DNA of 64,000 nucleotides from an uncultured Lachnospiraceae bacterium (GCA_934317845.1 CAKRES010000002.1:124001-188000), one strand, 5' to 3'. Numbered from the stretch's first letter, positions 54,049 to 63,614 are shown. Notes: a model not told the origin generated them from the sequence alone. Made by a program: numbers and translations.

Positions 54049-54076
54049 GGGAGGCATTTGCTTCCCTTTTTGCGTA
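54049..54076 (+). terminator. Terminator upstream of oatA
   Basis: GGGAGGC pairs with GCTTCCC around ATTT, followed by TTTTT; enclosed by a further inverted pair CATCACAATG/CATTGTGATG. Confidence 0.75.
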
Positions 54077-54127
54077 TTGGTGCATTGTGATGAGGCTGGC
54101 TGTCTTCTTAAATAAATTAATAAAAAA

Positions 54128-54158
54128 TGTAACCTCTTGTTTCAAATTGCTGTCATAA
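54128..54158 (+). promoter_or_regulatory. ECF-type promoter candidate of the oatA-sigV operon
   Basis: TGTAACC (54128-54134) and TGTCAT (54151-54156) separated by 16 bp resemble ECF sigma promoters. SigV autoregulation is inferred from gene content. Confidence 0.4.
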
Positions 54159-54207
54159 TATATAGCACGCAAAAAAAGTCTTATTGCAGTAGGAAGGAAG
54201 TAGGAAA

Positions 54208-56055
54208 ATGAAGCAGCAAAAGAAAAAACTGCACATAGAAGGGATGGATGCGTTAAGGGGTTTTGCTATATTGGGAGTTGTCCTTTACCATGTAATGCCG
54301 GGACGGTTTCCGGGCGGCTTTCTCGGTGTCAATATGTTTTTAGTACTGTCCGGCTATCTGATCTATAAAACATCCGTATGGGATCTGGAACATGGGGAAT
54401 ATGCAGCAGGCAGATTTTATAAAAAGCGTTGTATGAGGATTTATCCGCCTTTGCTCATTATGGCCATTGCAGTGTGGTGCATTCTCGCGGTCAGTATGCC
54501 GGAGGTGGCAAAGGGCAAGGGCGGTGAAGTATTAAGCGTTGTTGGAGGATATAACAATTTCTGGCAGATCCGGCAGAATGCATCTTATTTCGCAAGGATG
54601 AGCCAGCAGTCACCATACACACATCTGTGGGCGATTGCCATAGAAATGCAGTTTTATCTCATGTGGCCGCTGTTGTTTTGGCTTCTTCGGAAACTGAAGA
54701 AACATACATCCATGACGGCTGCCAGAACAGCTGTGCTTGTTCTGGTGATTCTTGGTGGACTTCGTATGAGCATTATCTATCGCCCGACAGAGGATGTATC
54801 AAGGCTTTATTATGGGACAGATACAAGAATATATGCCCTGTTTTTGGGAATATTTATTGCAATGATTCAGAAGGATGTGATATCTTTTGTACAAAGAAGG
54901 CTGCCGTTATGGTTCAGAAACAGCCTGACAGCAGCAGGGCTTGCAGTGATGACGGGAACCTATTTCATAGCGGAAGGGCAGATGCCGTATATATACCAGG
55001 GGGGAATGTTTGCAGATGGGATACTTTGTGCACTGATTCTTTTGCTGATTCCGGCGGGAAGTATGGGGAAATGGCTGGACAAAAGTCCCTTTGCCTTAGT
55101 AGGAAGAATAAGTTATGAGCTTTATCTGTGGATGTATCCGATCATTTTCCTGTTTGGGTATTACAAGAAAAACTTTGGTCCGGTATCCTGGTGTGTACAG
55201 ATGATACTGATGGTTTTTGCGGCATCTGCAATGCATGGACTGATGGTATTTTTTCAATATAAGAAAAAACAGAACCCGAGGGGGGATGGTGTTGTCATAG
55301 GTTATACCAGCACCGGATTCTCTGTAGCCTGTATTGTACTGGCTGTCTGTGTGATTACTGCGTATCAGCTGCCGGGGGACGCTGTGAAGGATACTGCTGT
55401 AAAAGCACAGGCAATGTCACGGCAACAACACAGGAGGATTGCTGATGAGGGAAAAGCTTCAAAAGAGAAAGCACCGGCTGCTGGGAAAACGGGAAAAATA
55501 AAAAAGGCTCCCTTAGAGAAAATGGAGCAAGATGACAATGCCGGCATCCGTGGGCAGAGTATTACCGCAATTGGTGATTCCGTTCTGCTTGGTGCTTCCG
55601 AGGAAGTAAAGAAAAAGCTGCCGGGTTGTCTGATTGATGCCAAGGTATCCAGACAGGTTATTCAGGCGAAGGATATTGTGGAAGACCTGGAATCAAAAGG
55701 AAAATTAGGAGATACGGTCGTGCTTGCTCTGGGAACGAACGGAACCTTTTCTGATGCTGCCGGCAAAGAGCTGATCCGTGTGATTGGAAAGAATCGGAAG
55801 ATCTATTGGGTCACAGCCTTCGGGGAGCATTTGCAGTGGCAGGAAGAGTCCAATCACCAGATCCGGTCCATGGCAGAGCAATACCAGAATGTGCAGATTA
55901 TTGACTGGGCATCTCTTGCAGAAGGGCACCCAAAGTGGTTTGTATCCGATGGAGTACACCTGACCTCTTCCGGATGCAAAGCCTATGCAAAACTATATTA
56001 TGATGCAATCGACAATAACAGCCAGAAATGCATGACAAAGAATCAGGAGGAATAG
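54208..56055 (+). CDS. oatA: Peptidoglycan O-acetyltransferase (OatA-like)
   Basis: 615 residues. N-terminal acyltransferase-3 membrane domain (about 10-370, GMDALRGFAILGVVLYHV and HLWAIAIEMQFYLMWPL), a charged linker, and an extracellular SGNH esterase-like domain (TAIGDSVLLGA; DGVHLTSSG). It moves acetyl groups across the membrane onto muramic acid, which gives lysozyme resistance. First gene before sigV and rsiV. Confidence 0.9.
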   Translation: MKQQKKKLHIEGMDALRGFAILGVVLYHVMPGRFPGGFLGVNMFLVLSGYLIYKTSVWDLEHGEYAAGRFYKKRCMRIYPPLLIMAIAVWCILAVSMPEVAKGKGGEVLSVVGGYNNFWQIRQNASYFARMSQQSPYTHLWAIAIEMQFYLMWPLLFWLLRKLKKHTSMTAARTAVLVLVILGGLRMSIIYRPTEDVSRLYYGTDTRIYALFLGIFIAMIQKDVISFVQRRLPLWFRNSLTAAGLAVMTGTYFIAEGQMPYIYQGGMFADGILCALILLLIPAGSMGKWLDKSPFALVGRISYELYLWMYPIIFLFGYYKKNFGPVSWCVQMILMVFAASAMHGLMVFFQYKKKQNPRGDGVVIGYTSTGFSVACIVLAVCVITAYQLPGDAVKDTAVKAQAMSRQQHRRIADEGKASKEKAPAAGKTGKIKKAPLEKMEQDDNAGIRGQSITAIGDSVLLGASEEVKKKLPGCLIDAKVSRQVIQAKDIVEDLESKGKLGDTVVLALGTNGTFSDAAGKELIRVIGKNRKIYWVTAFGEHLQWQEESNHQIRSMAEQYQNVQIIDWASLAEGHPKWFVSDGVHLTSSGCKAYAKLYYDAIDNNSQKCMTKNQEE

Positions 56056-56081
56056 ACCTGCAGTAGCAAAAGGAGGAAAAA

Positions 56082-56687
56082 ATGGCAGAATCATCATACA
56101 ATTCAAAGGGGGAACAAATGGCATGGGATGACCGGGAGATTATTGCGCAATTTCTGTGCCGTGATGAGGCTGCCATTAAAAATACTGCGGACAAGTATGG
56201 AAGATATTGCAGTTCCATCGCCTATCGTATTTTAGGAAATGGAGAGGATGTCAGGGAGTGCCTGAATGATACCTGGCTGAAGCTGTGGGAGTCCATTCCG
56301 CCAACAGTACCTGAGATTTTGTCGGCATATGTGGGCAAAATCACCAGAAATCTGGCAATCAACCGGTATGATCATCTGCATGCCGGAAAACGCTGTGGGA
56401 GCAGTGTGGATCAGTCGTTGGAGGAATTAAAGGAGTGTGTATCGTTGGCACATGATAATGTGAGAGAGGAAATGGACCGGAAGGATCTGGAGGAAGCAAT
56501 CAACCGGTATCTGGACGGACTACCGTCAAAAAAAAGACAGATCTTTGTCCGAAGGTATTTTTATCTGGATGAGATATACCAGATCGCAGAGCATTTTCAT
56601 ATGACGGAATCCGCAGTCAAGGTGGGATTGCACCGTATGCGGAAGTCCTTAAAGATACATTTGCAAAAGGAAGGATATCATATTTAG
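56082..56687 (+). CDS. sigV: ECF RNA polymerase sigma factor (SigV-like)
   Basis: 201 residues. Region 2 (KYGRYCSSIAYRILGNGEDV, NDTWLKLWESIPP) and region 4 (LPSKKRQIFVRRYFYLDEIY then a helix-turn-helix) are present. AGGAGG precedes ATG. Neighbouring rsiV-type and oatA genes indicate the lysozyme-response SigV branch; the promoter it reads is inferred. Confidence 0.88.
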   Translation: MAESSYNSKGEQMAWDDREIIAQFLCRDEAAIKNTADKYGRYCSSIAYRILGNGEDVRECLNDTWLKLWESIPPTVPEILSAYVGKITRNLAINRYDHLHAGKRCGSSVDQSLEELKECVSLAHDNVREEMDRKDLEEAINRYLDGLPSKKRQIFVRRYFYLDEIYQIAEHFHMTESAVKVGLHRMRKSLKIHLQKEGYHI

Positions 56688-56739
56688 AAACAAGCCTGTG
56701 AAAAAAATCAGGGCTGAATTAAGAAATGAGGTAATAGTT

Positions 56740-57636
56740 ATGTCAAAGAAAAAGATATTGTGTTATGTTTTATTGACTGCAATGTTAGTCAGTATGTTTG
56801 CGTCAGGAGAGGTGTCTGTGGCGGCAGAACAACAGAAGCCGGCATATTCCAATCTTGTAGATGCAAAGTCACGAAAAGAAGTAAGGAGTGCTCTTTTGTC
56901 AGCGGGAATCTCTGCCCAAACAGCAGATGCCTGGCTACAGGATGTTGTAAGCTACAATAAAACCATCAAAAATACCAGTCTGGTTAAAAAAAGCTTCAAA
57001 AAGATGGGGAAAAAGCCACCGGTATATAATGAAAACCGGATCAGTAAGCTCTGGCTGAAGAAAAATAAACTGTTTATTGGTTACAACTGCAGGATCACTG
57101 CCTATGATCTGATGAAGGACTATATTAAGGTCGGCAATACCAGAAAGGCGAATCCGTCGCAGCTGTTTATGGATCAGGATGCGTTAAAGAATGCACCAAC
57201 GAAGAAGTTTTCAGGAAAGCAGAGAAAAGCATTTGAAAGTGTATTCTCTACGGTGCAGACGAAATATACGAAGGATGTGGAAACGCATGCAGCAATCTGG
57301 GAAAAGGATTGGAAAAACAAAAAGATTTCCGTTTCCGGTAAGACAAAGGCAACCCTGATCAGTGTCGTTTTGCATTCCAGTTTCAGCAAAACGGAAAATG
57401 AACTGTTTGTGGGTCATACCGGTGTACTGGTGCCGACAAAGAATCATAAATATCTGTTTATTGAAAAGCTGTCCTTCCAGCTTCCTTATCAGGTAACCCG
57501 TTTTGAAAGCAAAGAACAGCTGAATGATTATCTGATGGGAATGTATGACACGGAATGGGGGCAGGATACGGCAAAGCCATTTATTATGGAAAATACAAAG
57601 CTGATGAAGGAATATCATGCAGTGTCTGACCGATAG
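56740..57636 (+). CDS. Secreted protein of unknown function between sigV and rsiV
   Basis: 298 residues with a signal peptide (KKKILCYVLLTAMLVSMFAS, cleavage near VAA) and a mixed alpha/beta mature part (AAIWEKDWKNKKIS; HTGVLVPTKNHKYLFIEKLS; MYDTEWGQDTAKPFIMEN). It resembles a DUF4300-like secreted domain only loosely; no family claimed. ATG 56740 is chosen for the signal peptide; GTG 56698 lacks a ribosome site. Its place in the operon suggests a cell-wall or lysozyme-related role. Confidence 0.7.
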   Translation: MSKKKILCYVLLTAMLVSMFASGEVSVAAEQQKPAYSNLVDAKSRKEVRSALLSAGISAQTADAWLQDVVSYNKTIKNTSLVKKSFKKMGKKPPVYNENRISKLWLKKNKLFIGYNCRITAYDLMKDYIKVGNTRKANPSQLFMDQDALKNAPTKKFSGKQRKAFESVFSTVQTKYTKDVETHAAIWEKDWKNKKISVSGKTKATLISVVLHSSFSKTENELFVGHTGVLVPTKNHKYLFIEKLSFQLPYQVTRFESKEQLNDYLMGMYDTEWGQDTAKPFIMENTKLMKEYHAVSDR

Positions 57637-57681
57637 AACGGACAGTAACGAATTTTCAAATGTATGGAATGGAGGAATCAG

Positions 57682-58575
57682 ATGAGCCGAAGGATCAAAA
57701 ATACAATCAGCAGCAAGGAACTGCTGCAGGCAATAGGAGGAATACGGGACTGCTATGTGAAGGAGGCAGATTATACTGCTTGTGCTGTCAGGAAGAAACG
57801 ACCTCACAGATGGTATGTTGCTGCCGGCATGGCAGCCATGCTGGCATTGAGTATTCTGCTTCCAAATCTTAATAAGGCAACGGCTCATGCCATGCAGAGT
57901 CTGCCGGTGATAGGAGAATACTTTAAGCTGGTTACATTCCGTGAATACCGGTTTGATGATGGAAGGCATAGTGCAGACGTAAAATGGAATAAAATCTATG
58001 CAGATAAGGCAGGGACGGATGACTCCGAGAGAACCGGAAAACAGGCGTACAAATCAGTCAAGAAGATCAATGCACAGATGGAGCAAAAGACCGAGAAGCT
58101 GCTCAAAGAATTTAAGAAGCAGGTTGGGGCATTAGGTTACTCTTCTCTGACCGTGGATAGCAAGGTGGTCACGAACTCCTCGAAATATTATTGTGTTATG
58201 CTGTCTGCGTTTTCCTCCCAGGCAGAAGGATACCAGGCAGATACCTTCTATACGATAGAAAAGAGTACCGGAAACCTGCTGGAATTATCGGATCTGTTCC
58301 CGGAGAATGTGGATTATGTAGATGCACTTACGGAACAGATCAAAAAACAGATGCGCCAAAATATGAAAAAGGATGAAAATAATGTGTATTTTTTGGATAC
58401 AGATACACCGGCAGCATTGTTTGACAAGATTGATGAAAACCAACAGTTTTATATCAATGGGAAAGATGAAATAGTGATCTGCTTTGCAGAGGGGGATGTA
58501 GCACCGGCTTCCATGGGAACACTTCATTTTGTAATCCCGAAAAAAGTGGTGAAAGAACTTCAAAAAAATGAATGA
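57682..58575 (+). CDS. rsiV: Anti-sigma factor RsiV-like, DUF3298
   Basis: 297 residues. Cytoplasmic N-terminus (about 1-45), one membrane helix (WYVAAGMAAMLALSILLPNL), then an outer domain ending in DUF3298 (LFPENVDYVDALTEQIKKQM, FYINGKDEIVICF, VAPASMGTLHFVIPKKV). In Bacillus, RsiV binds lysozyme and is cleaved, freeing SigV. ATG 57682 is 5 bp after TGGAGGAA. Confidence 0.88.
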   Translation: MSRRIKNTISSKELLQAIGGIRDCYVKEADYTACAVRKKRPHRWYVAAGMAAMLALSILLPNLNKATAHAMQSLPVIGEYFKLVTFREYRFDDGRHSADVKWNKIYADKAGTDDSERTGKQAYKSVKKINAQMEQKTEKLLKEFKKQVGALGYSSLTVDSKVVTNSSKYYCVMLSAFSSQAEGYQADTFYTIEKSTGNLLELSDLFPENVDYVDALTEQIKKQMRQNMKKDENNVYFLDTDTPAALFDKIDENQQFYINGKDEIVICFAEGDVAPASMGTLHFVIPKKVVKELQKNE

Positions 58576-58609
58576 AGATTTCCGTAGGGGGAGATGACTT
58601 AAAGGACAA

Positions 58610-59229
58610 GCCAAGGTACTACTATGGAACGGACGGATAGGTGCCCGGAAGAGCTACGAATATGCCCCGACGTACGAGGATGACGGACTTTACGGAAACA
58701 GCTGGGATACAGATTGGAGAAGCATCGCTGAAAGCAACGCTTCAAAAATTATTAGATGATGGAAAGGTTGCCAGAGTATCTTACGGTAAAAGTACCTTGT
58801 ATAGAGAGTATCTTGGGTGACAAGCTCACTGCTTTTGCACCTCATACAACAGGGATTCCTTCAATGTTCTCAGAGATACATTTTCGTAATACATTGGAGG
58901 ACGGAACACCTTTTACGCAGAGGGGAGCAAGAGAGCTTAGAAGACTTGGGATTATGACAATGGTTATACCGACAGGCTGTATGGTTTTAGCAGAAATTGT
59001 ACAAGGAATTATGACGGGATTTATGAATGTGTCAATAGATGCCCGGTCGGATTTGAATTTTGATAATGAGGCTTCGGTGGTTCCAATGTAGCAGAGTCGC
59101 AGTACTATAAGGCTTTCCAGAATGCAAAGTATACCTTTATTCCAATTGGTGTAGGTTCTGGATACAAGAAGATTACTACCCTTAATATCAAACAGCAAAA
59201 TTACATTGTGCAAAATCACAGTTTTTAGT
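58610..59229 (+). pseudogene. Mosaic of gene fragments
   Basis: At least four unrelated pieces. A winged-helix-like end (IGEASLKATLQKLLDDGK). An AbiEii-like nucleotidyltransferase piece (SILGDKLTAFAPHTTGIP). A DUF2975-like membrane piece (TLEDGTPFTQRGARELRRLG). A secreted-protein end in another frame (SQYYKAFQNAKYTFIPIG). Each is broken. Typical of repeated deletions in an accessory site. Confidence 0.6.
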
Positions 59230-59302
59230 AGTAGTTTTTCTGAAATGATGTTATAATTAGAAATAGCAACTAATCGTGCATCAGAATACAGGAGGAAAAG
59301 AA

Positions 59303-59818
59303 ATGAGTGAGAATTTAGAGAATGCAAATGTAATAGATATGCAGACAATTATAAAGGAATTTAATGATTCGATTTCTGCTATTCAGGCAGATATTGAATC
59401 AATCGTACAGGGATTTGAAGGGATTTCCAGACAGTTGCAGGGGTTGAATGCAGTAACATCAGCAGTGGACGAGTCAGTGCGCTCTGCAGTAAGCGTAGTA
59501 GACCGTATCCGTGGCAATGCGAAACGTTCCAATATTCTTGCATTGAATGCTTCTATTGAAGCAGCCAGAAGCGGAGATGCCGGAAGAGGTTTTGCGGTTG
59601 TCGCAACAGAGATGGGAAAATTATCCAATGACAGTGATAACTCCGCCAAAGAGATTGACAGTGCTTTAGTTGGAATCACCAATCAGTTAAAAGATATGGG
59701 ACAGTCGATCACAGGCACAAACACTACAACCGAGCGGTATATTGAAGACGTTCAGAATATTAAGGAAGAGCTTGCGAAGGCACTGGCATTAGCAGAGCAG
59801 TTAAACGGTGAAGAGTAA
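59303..59818 (+). CDS. Short soluble methyl-accepting-chemotaxis-like protein
   Basis: 171 residues without membrane segment. Coiled coil with the conserved hairpin tip region IRGNAKRSNILALNASIEAARSGDAGRGFAVVATEMGKLS, but only short flanks. May be a stand-alone signalling unit or a truncated receptor. AGGAGG precedes ATG 59303. Terminator follows. Confidence 0.75.
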   Translation: MSENLENANVIDMQTIIKEFNDSISAIQADIESIVQGFEGISRQLQGLNAVTSAVDESVRSAVSVVDRIRGNAKRSNILALNASIEAARSGDAGRGFAVVATEMGKLSNDSDNSAKEIDSALVGITNQLKDMGQSITGTNTTTERYIEDVQNIKEELAKALALAEQLNGEE

Positions 59819-59846
59819 TTCCCCAAAAGAATAGGTACAGTAAAAT

Positions 59847-59884
59847 AGCTTCTTTAAATGTAGGTATACATTTAAAGAAGCATA
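59847..59884 (+). terminator. Terminator after the MCP-like gene
   Basis: GCTTCTTTAAATGT pairs with ACATTTAAAGAAGC, then an A/T-rich T-run. Confidence 0.85.
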
Positions 59885-59938
59885 TTTTTCTTATGGGAGA
59901 AAATAATAGCATAGAGTATAGATCTAGAAGAAAGGCAG

Positions 59939-60634
59939 GTGGTGCATACGAAAAAGAAGATTGGAAAAAAATGGATCCCGGTCGCAGCTATTCTGATCAT
60001 GGTGTGTCTGTTGTTTTTGGTGCTTTGGCAGACAGATGGAGAGTTGTCAGTGCAGACCATCTTGCGTTATACACCAGATAACCATATTCTTGCTGCGTTC
60101 GTTCTTTTGTTGTTTTTTGCATTGAAAAGTCTGACGATCGTATTTCCGATCACTGCGTTGTTTATGGTGAATGGATTGTTATTTTCTTCACCGGTGGCGC
60201 TGTTTGTCAGCACCATGGGAGTGTGCGTGACGGTCACGGTTCCTTATCTGTTGGGGCGCGTCAGCGGAGGAGATATGGTAAGATCCATCTGCCATAAATA
60301 TCCCAAAGCAGAGTGGATCTATCAGTATCAGCAGAGAAATACATTATTTGCCTGTTTTTTTACAAGGATCATCGGCTGCCTTCCAGGAGATGTGGTGAGC
60401 CTTTATTTTGGAGCGTGTGAAACTCCCTATCCTATATATCTGATCGGAAGTTTATTGGGAGCATCACTGATGATCGTGACAGATACCTTTTTGGGAGAAC
60501 AGTTAGAAGATCCATTTTCCAAAACATTTATATTGCTGTTATTGTTCCGGGTGTTGATCTCTGTAGCAGCGATACTGGGGAATATGTGGTGGAACAGACG
60601 ACGGAATGAGAAGGATACAAGTGGTAAGGCGTAA
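59939..60634 (+). CDS. VTT (DedA/TVP38-like) membrane protein
   Basis: 231 residues, polytopic. VTT/SNARE-associated family features: LKSLTIVFPITALFMVNGLL, PYLLGRVSGGDMV, FTRIIGCLPGDVVSLYFGA. Family members are proposed lipid flippases. GTG 59939 or 59942 could be the start; AAAGG at 59931-59935 favours the latter slightly. Confidence 0.85.
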   Translation: MVHTKKKIGKKWIPVAAILIMVCLLFLVLWQTDGELSVQTILRYTPDNHILAAFVLLLFFALKSLTIVFPITALFMVNGLLFSSPVALFVSTMGVCVTVTVPYLLGRVSGGDMVRSICHKYPKAEWIYQYQQRNTLFACFFTRIIGCLPGDVVSLYFGACETPYPIYLIGSLLGASLMIVTDTFLGEQLEDPFSKTFILLLLFRVLISVAAILGNMWWNRRRNEKDTSGKA

Positions 60635-60648
60635 GGTTGCGTCCCATA

Positions 60649-60698
60649 AAAAACACTGGATGAGCTATTCCTCCCAGAATAGCTCATCCAGTGTTTTT
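60649..60698. terminator. 22-bp perfect bidirectional terminator overlapping the XRE gene end
   Basis: Arms 60649-60670 and 60677-60698 are fully complementary around a 6-nt loop, with A- and T-runs at the ends. The right arm and loop encode the last residues (KTLDELFWEE) of the XRE regulator. Confidence 0.85.
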
Positions 60699-60859
60699 CC
60701 TAAGGCCTTGCAAATGGTCCGGCACAGTTTGATCGTTGGATTGTAATCGCCCTTTTCGATGGCATTGATCGTCTGGCGGGACACTCCGCAGGCTTTTGCC
60801 AGATCCTGCTGGGACAGGTCAAGGGCGGCTCTCGCCGATTTCATTTTCAGATTCTTCAT
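60665..60859 (-). CDS. Small XRE-type transcriptional regulator
   Basis: 64 residues, all helix-turn-helix (LSQQDLAKACGVSRQTINAI, NPTIKLCRTICKALGKTLDE). Such proteins usually pair with a membrane protein encoded beside them, here overlapping by 4 bp upstream. Ends inside a terminator stem. Confidence 0.92.
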   Translation of the reverse strand: MKNLKMKSARAALDLSQQDLAKACGVSRQTINAIEKGDYNPTIKLCRTICKALGKTLDELFWEE

Positions 60860-61398
60860 AGTGTATCGTCATCCTTTTCCTGTTTCTTATCATAAATTAA
60901 TTTCGCATTAAATACAACCAAAATAAGGGTGAAGAGCACTGCGCAGGTAAGGTTCATGCAGCGGACGGAGAGGACTCCATGATCCAGCAGCAGTTTTTTG
61001 TTTGTAATTACCGGAATGCTCGTGGCATAATTGATGAGGGTGATCAGAGCAAACATTGCGTTGATGCCTTTTGCATTTTCGGTAAGGGACATATAGGCAT
61101 CTTCCCTGATGCAGACAACTGCAAAAATGAAAATGGAGATGCAGATCCCGATAAAAAAGCCGCTTACACTGAACAACATTTTGATGCCGCTGATCGCGAT
61201 CAGCATGGTGCAGAGCAGCAGGGAAAAATAGCCGTATTTGTAGGCTTTTCCCCGTGCTAAAAGCTGTCGTTCGTCATAGTTACAGCCGCCAAAGCGATAA
61301 TTCTTTTTGCCCAGCACATATTTGATCAGAAGGATCATGGCAAATACTGCGAGGAATCCGGTGACTGCGCCCAGTGAAAAAAACAGAGTATGTTTCAT
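60856..61398 (-). CDS. Four-helix membrane protein paired with the XRE regulator
   Basis: 180 residues with four to five hydrophobic helices and a cytoplasmic loop GGCNYDERQLLARGKAYKYG (a DERQ stretch seen in DUF3796/DUF2178-like proteins). The start is placed at 61398, 8 bp after AGGAGG; ATG 61404 is only 2 bp from it. Role unknown. Confidence 0.75.
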   Translation of the reverse strand: MKHTLFFSLGAVTGFLAVFAMILLIKYVLGKKNYRFGGCNYDERQLLARGKAYKYGYFSLLLCTMLIAISGIKMLFSVSGFFIGICISIFIFAVVCIREDAYMSLTENAKGINAMFALITLINYATSIPVITNKKLLLDHGVLSVRCMNLTCAVLFTLILVVFNAKLIYDKKQEKDDDTL

Positions 61399-61410
61399 TA
61401 TCATTTCCTC

Positions 61411-62661
61411 CTACATAGATCGTAAGTTTTTGATCGCGTGTGTAAATTTGATCGGATTACCGTAGCGAAGGGTGCCCATCCGGTAAATTTTTGCAGCCAG
61501 CCATCCGGCTCCCAATGTGGAAGCAAATAAGATAATGGCAGACAGAACAATTTCCCATGGTGCGACAGTTCCCATTCCGATCCGCACAAACATCGCAGAA
61601 TAAGAAGAAAATGGAAGATAGGAGCAGACTTTCATAAGGATGCCGTCCGGATTTTGCAGCTGGAACAGTACCAGGAAGTATACGATCATGATCAGCATCT
61701 GCAAAGTTCCGGCAGATTTGTTGATGTCTTCTGTTTTGGAAACCAGCGCGCCCATTGCCCCATATAAAAATGCATAGAATAAGAATCCACCGATGCCAAA
61801 TACTGCAAATGCAGCAAGAACTTCTCCCGGAATGGAAAACAGCATGTCAAGCTTATCTCCCCAGAAGGTGTGGTTAAGCTGATAGCCGACCAGTGCTGCG
61901 GCAAGGATCAGACCAAGTTGGAAAATGGCAGCGGTTGCTCCGGCAAATACTTTACCAAACAGAAGATGTTTGGCATCAACGCTTGTGACTAATACCTCGA
62001 TAGAGCGGTTGCTTTTTTCTACCGTAACGGAGGTTGCAACCATAACACCGTAGAGGATGATCATTAAGAAGATCACAATGACCAGAGCATAGCAGTACCA
62101 GTAGTTATTTTCGGCATCCTTTCCAAGAATCTTTTCTTTGCAGACGACCGGAGTGTTATATTCCTTTAAGAAGGAAGCAGCATCAATTCCATTGGAAGTA
62201 AGATATTGCTGCTGGTAGATTGATGTTAGAAGTTCATCAAATATCGTTTGGTTGCTGTCCATGATGCCGCGGTTTAACACATAGTATTCATAGTGCAGTG
62301 CATCTGTGACATAAAATCCTGCTTCTACCTGATCCTTTTTCACGGCTTTCTTCATCTGATCCACGGAATCGTAGTGGATAAATTCAGAATCTGAAAATGC
62401 AGTAGTTAGTATACTGTCATCAGAAAACAGACCGGAAGTATCTGTAATTCCAAGCTTTGTCTTATCTCCGGAATCTGTTTCTTTTTGGGTGCCCTCTTTT
62501 TTTGTACTCTTAATTCCGAGCGTGTCGGAAAGATCGATCACTCTTGGAAGAAACATACCGCCAAAGAGCAGTACCGTGAGCAGGATCGTTGTGATCATAA
62601 AGGACTTGTTTTTCAAATAACTCAGTAATTCAAATTCATATACGGTAAAGAATCGTTTCAT
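61411..62661 (-). CDS. natB: ABC-2 type permease (NatB-like)
   Basis: 416 residues: N-terminal helix, large outer domain (about 40-180), five to six C-terminal helices with VATSVTVEKSNRSIEVLVTS, the NatB/ABC-2 hallmark. Coupled to the ATPase by a 4-bp overlap. NatAB exports sodium in Bacillus; the true substrate is unknown. Confidence 0.88.
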   Translation of the reverse strand: MKRFFTVYEFELLSYLKNKSFMITTILLTVLLFGGMFLPRVIDLSDTLGIKSTKKEGTQKETDSGDKTKLGITDTSGLFSDDSILTTAFSDSEFIHYDSVDQMKKAVKKDQVEAGFYVTDALHYEYYVLNRGIMDSNQTIFDELLTSIYQQQYLTSNGIDAASFLKEYNTPVVCKEKILGKDAENNYWYCYALVIVIFLMIILYGVMVATSVTVEKSNRSIEVLVTSVDAKHLLFGKVFAGATAAIFQLGLILAAALVGYQLNHTFWGDKLDMLFSIPGEVLAAFAVFGIGGFLFYAFLYGAMGALVSKTEDINKSAGTLQMLIMIVYFLVLFQLQNPDGILMKVCSYLPFSSYSAMFVRIGMGTVAPWEIVLSAIILFASTLGAGWLAAKIYRMGTLRYGNPIKFTHAIKNLRSM

Positions 62662-63581
62662 GCTTCATCCTCCCCTACTTTTGCTACAAAAATGTCGTTG
62701 AGTGACGGTTTATATGTTTCAAAATGTTCAATCTCTAAGTCCGGACATGCGACAAGTGCCTGAAGCAGCATCGCGCGTGTCACATCGTCATGAAGCTTTA
62801 AGATCACATCCTCTTTCGTGTGTCCCGTGATCGTGGCAAGGGCAGTGATTTTAGGAGTAAGCATGGTTCCTGCCTGATCGGGAGCAATACCATTTAGTCC
62901 TAAAACAAGCTGATTCTTTCCAAAGTCACGTTTGATCTCAGATAAGTTGCCGGATAGTGCGGTTTCTCCGTGATGGATGATCACGATATCTTCGCAAAAT
63001 TCTTCGACATAACTCATCTGGTGACTGGAGAACAAAACAATCTTCCCTGCTTCGATCAGTTCTTCCACCACATCTTTTAAGATCTGGGAGTTGACCGGAT
63101 CTAAGCCGCTGAAAGGTTCATCTAAGATCACAATATCCGGATCGCAGAGTAAGGTAGAGGCAAGCTGTACCTTTTGCTGGTTGCCTTTTGATAAGGTTTC
63201 AAGAAGCTGCGACTGGTATTGTTCCACCTGCAGGCGGGTCAGCCAGCGAAGTGCATTGGCTGCTGCCTGCTTGCGGGAAAGTCCACGCAGTCTCGCCAGA
63301 TAAACCAACTGTTCCATTACGGTCCTTTTTGGATATAAGCCACGCTCCTCCGGCAGATAACCGATGGAGGTCTGTGCCGGGTGAAATGGCGCGCCGTCTA
63401 ATAAGATCTCTCCACTGTCTGCGTGAAAGACGTCCATTAAAATGCGGATCGTAGTTGTTTTTCCGGCACCGTTCCGTCCGAGCAGGCCGAGTGCTTTGCC
63501 GCTTTCGGCGGTAAAGGAGATGCCTTTCAGCACCTGTTTTTCACCGAAAGTTTTGGTGATGTTTTGTACTGTGAGATTCAT
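62658..63581 (-). CDS. natA: ABC transporter ATPase (NatA-like)
   Basis: 307 residues: Walker A GRNGAGKTT, signature LSKGNQQK, Walker B IVILDEPFSGLD, H-loop SSHQM, plus a C-terminal regulatory extension of about 80 residues. First gene of the leftward operon. Confidence 0.92.
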   Translation of the reverse strand: MNLTVQNITKTFGEKQVLKGISFTAESGKALGLLGRNGAGKTTTIRILMDVFHADSGEILLDGAPFHPAQTSIGYLPEERGLYPKRTVMEQLVYLARLRGLSRKQAAANALRWLTRLQVEQYQSQLLETLSKGNQQKVQLASTLLCDPDIVILDEPFSGLDPVNSQILKDVVEELIEAGKIVLFSSHQMSYVEEFCEDIVIIHHGETALSGNLSEIKRDFGKNQLVLGLNGIAPDQAGTMLTPKITALATITGHTKEDVILKLHDDVTRAMLLQALVACPDLEIEHFETYKPSLNDIFVAKVGEDEA

Positions 63582-63614
63582 ATCTATCCCCTCCGTGTTT
63601 ATCTTGGTGAATTA

